Source: Methylococcaceae bacterium (GTDB taxonomy: Bacteria; Pseudomonadota; Gammaproteobacteria; Methylococcales; Methylomonadaceae). From it: a DNA stretch of 7,146 bases. A program made the position numbers and the translations under genes. The notes under the pieces were generated by a model. It saw only the letters and a list, made by a program, of their open reading frames with translations. It ran no database searches and was not told the DNA's origin. Numbering within the stretch: the first letter of the stretch is position 1; each line of letters begins with the position of its first letter. The stretch is from the NCBI GenBank assembly GCA_947484105.1, contig CANKON010000070.1, positions 1-7,146 of the forward strand. The letters run 5' to 3'. This document shows positions 6,461-7,146 of the stretch, piece by piece.

Positions 6461-6943
6461 CTAATCATTGATGCAGTGCCACGTTGATTGAACCGTTACC
6501 ATAGGTGATATACGCTGGACGGGGGCAATCGAATCTCGAATCGCTTGAAGCAAAACAACGTCATCCAATGAATGTTTAAAATCAGATTCTCGCAAATAAG
6601 AGCCATTGAGATTTTTTATTTCTTCAACCAAGTCGCATTGAAACCAAACTTCGGCTTGAGATTCACTGTCGCGGTGCGTGTAGATGTTTTTGCCTTCGAT
6701 GATTGAAAAATTAAACGAAATAACGCGAACCCGAAATTTTACGACTCGTTGAAATACAACGCCTTCTACTTGATGCTCAGAATAATAAATGTACATCCAA
6801 AACGGGGCATTTTTTTCTGTAGGAAGCGTACTCGGCTTCATTTTTAAAAAAGGAAAAACAAATGTTGCCTCGCCAGAAGATTTCCATTTTTCAAGAGCTT
6901 TCTCAAACCAATAGGGTTTAGACGGATAAAAATAGGAATTCAT
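6461..6943 (-). CDS. Uncharacterised 160-residue protein
   Basis: I do not recognise this family. The start is firm: an ideal GGAGG site (6951-6955) sits seven bases before the ATG at 6943, so the TTG start two codons upstream is unlikely. The protein has no signal peptide or membrane span and is probably cytoplasmic. It is rich in aromatics, with five Trp (12, 20, 49, 100, 155). The N-terminal third reads YPSKPYWFEKALEKWKSSGE. A strand-rich middle (about 48-82) contains WMYIYYSEHQVEGVVFQRVV and FRVRVISFNFS. The C-terminal third holds a probable helix (SLDDVVLLQAIRDSI, 125-139) and ends in WHCIND. The strand pattern in the middle could suggest a small beta-barrel of the PUA/ASCH/EVE sort, but no signature residue was identified and this is a guess. 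It converges on the SemiSWEET gene with 30 bases between stop codons, and lies directly behind a terminator hairpin on its own strand. Confidence 0.8.
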   Translation of the reverse strand: MNSYFYPSKPYWFEKALEKWKSSGEATFVFPFLKMKPSTLPTEKNAPFWMYIYYSEHQVEGVVFQRVVKFRVRVISFNFSIIEGKNIYTHRDSESQAEVWFQCDLVEEIKNLNGSYLRESDFKHSLDDVVLLQAIRDSIAPVQRISPMVTVQSTWHCIND

Positions 6944-6950
6944 AAACAAA

Positions 6951-6955
6951 CCTCC
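6951..6955 (-). promoter_or_regulatory. Strong ribosome binding site for the 160-residue protein
   Basis: On the minus strand GGAGG lies seven bases before the ATG at 6943. It is the strongest Shine-Dalgarno in the window. Only three bases separate it from the T run of the upstream terminator, so there is no room for a promoter between the two. Confidence 0.85.
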
Positions 6956-6958
6956 AAT

Positions 6959-6993
6959 AAAAAAGCCCTGTAACCTTAACGTTGCAGGGCTTT
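6959..6993 (-). terminator. Intrinsic terminator of the minus-strand gene at the right edge
   Basis: Arms 6962-6974 and 6981-6993 form a thirteen-pair stem (AAAGCCCTGTAAC against GTTGCAGGGCTTT, one wobble) around a six-base loop. On the minus strand it is followed by a run of six T residues (6964-6959, partly shared with the stem foot). The plus-strand side has a broken T tract (TTTCTAGTTT), so termination there would be weaker. It lies 22 bases downstream of the stop codon of the gene at 7016. Confidence 0.85.
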
Positions 6994-7015
6994 CTAGTTT
7001 AAAAAAACGATTAGC

Positions 7016-7146
7016 TTAAAGCATTGTTTTTAAATCAAGAACCGCTTTGTGTGCATTACGTAATTCTTGTTCAGCTTGTTGCGTTGCACCTTCTTTTACA
7101 TGGTTACGCGCTGCTTTAATCATGTTGTTAGCTTTTGTACTTGCAC
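7016..7146 (-). CDS. C-terminal end of an unidentified alanine-rich helical protein (5' end outside window)
   Basis: The minus strand is open from the window edge to a TAA at 7016-7018, giving 42 visible residues that begin Ala-Ser-Thr-Lys-Ala-Asn-Asn and end DLKTML. The segment is rich in Ala, Lys, Glu and Gln, contains no proline or glycine except one Gly, and would form one or two amphipathic helices, for example NNMIKAARNHVKEGATQQ and AEQELRNAHKAVLDL. A clear terminator follows 22 bases after the stop, which supports a real gene end. This is too little to name a family. A small helical cytoplasmic, phasin-like or coiled-coil protein would fit, but nothing distinguishes these. Confidence 0.7.
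   Translation of the reverse strand, partial: ASTKANNMIKAARNHVKEGATQQAEQELRNAHKAVLDLKTML

Noticed and set aside
1..7146. CRISPR arrays, transposons, tRNA or rRNA genes, tandem repeats
   Set aside because: Reading through the window showed no regularly spaced repeats, transposase-like protein, cloverleaf or ribosomal RNA sequence.

Overview
This window looks like an ordinary chromosomal stretch from a fairly AT-rich gammaproteobacterium (GC about two-fifths, estimated by eye). HisS, ErpA and HisD read as close relatives of the Escherichia coli proteins. The pairing of formate-tetrahydrofolate ligase with a conserved DHH-family protein would fit an environmental or one-carbon/sulfur-type gammaproteobacterium better than an enteric, but the genus cannot be fixed from the sequence. 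No transposon, phage gene, CRISPR array, tRNA or rRNA was seen.

Layout, left to right. Positions 1-564 hold the 3' third of fhs. After 57 bases comes a 309-residue DHH/DHHA1 phosphoesterase (622-1551), closed by a clear intrinsic terminator (1578-1611). Almost touching that terminator is an exported M16 zinc peptidase (1630-2958). A 121-base gap carries repeated CGTAAAT words and a possible promoter. It is followed by a complete hisD (3080-4384) with no other his biosynthesis gene beside it. A 160-base gap with an imperfect inverted repeat and a possible -10 element leads into a tight three-gene run: erpA (4545-4877), hisS (4885-6147) and a SemiSWEET-type small transporter (6152-6430), with gaps of 7 and 4 bases.

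The right end is on the minus strand and convergent. An unrecognised 160-residue protein (6461-6943) sits directly behind a terminator hairpin (6959-6993). That hairpin ends an upstream minus-strand gene, of which only the last 43 codons, including the stop, are visible (7016-7146).

Functionally the genes are mostly housekeeping: folate one-carbon metabolism, histidine synthesis, histidyl-tRNA charging and Fe-S cluster delivery, plus an envelope peptidase and a small transporter. I see no convincing undescribed multi-gene system. The points most worth checking are two places where a terminator hairpin abuts the ribosome binding site of the next gene, the CGTAAAT words before hisD, the unknown minus-strand protein, and the roles of the DHH protein and the SemiSWEET.
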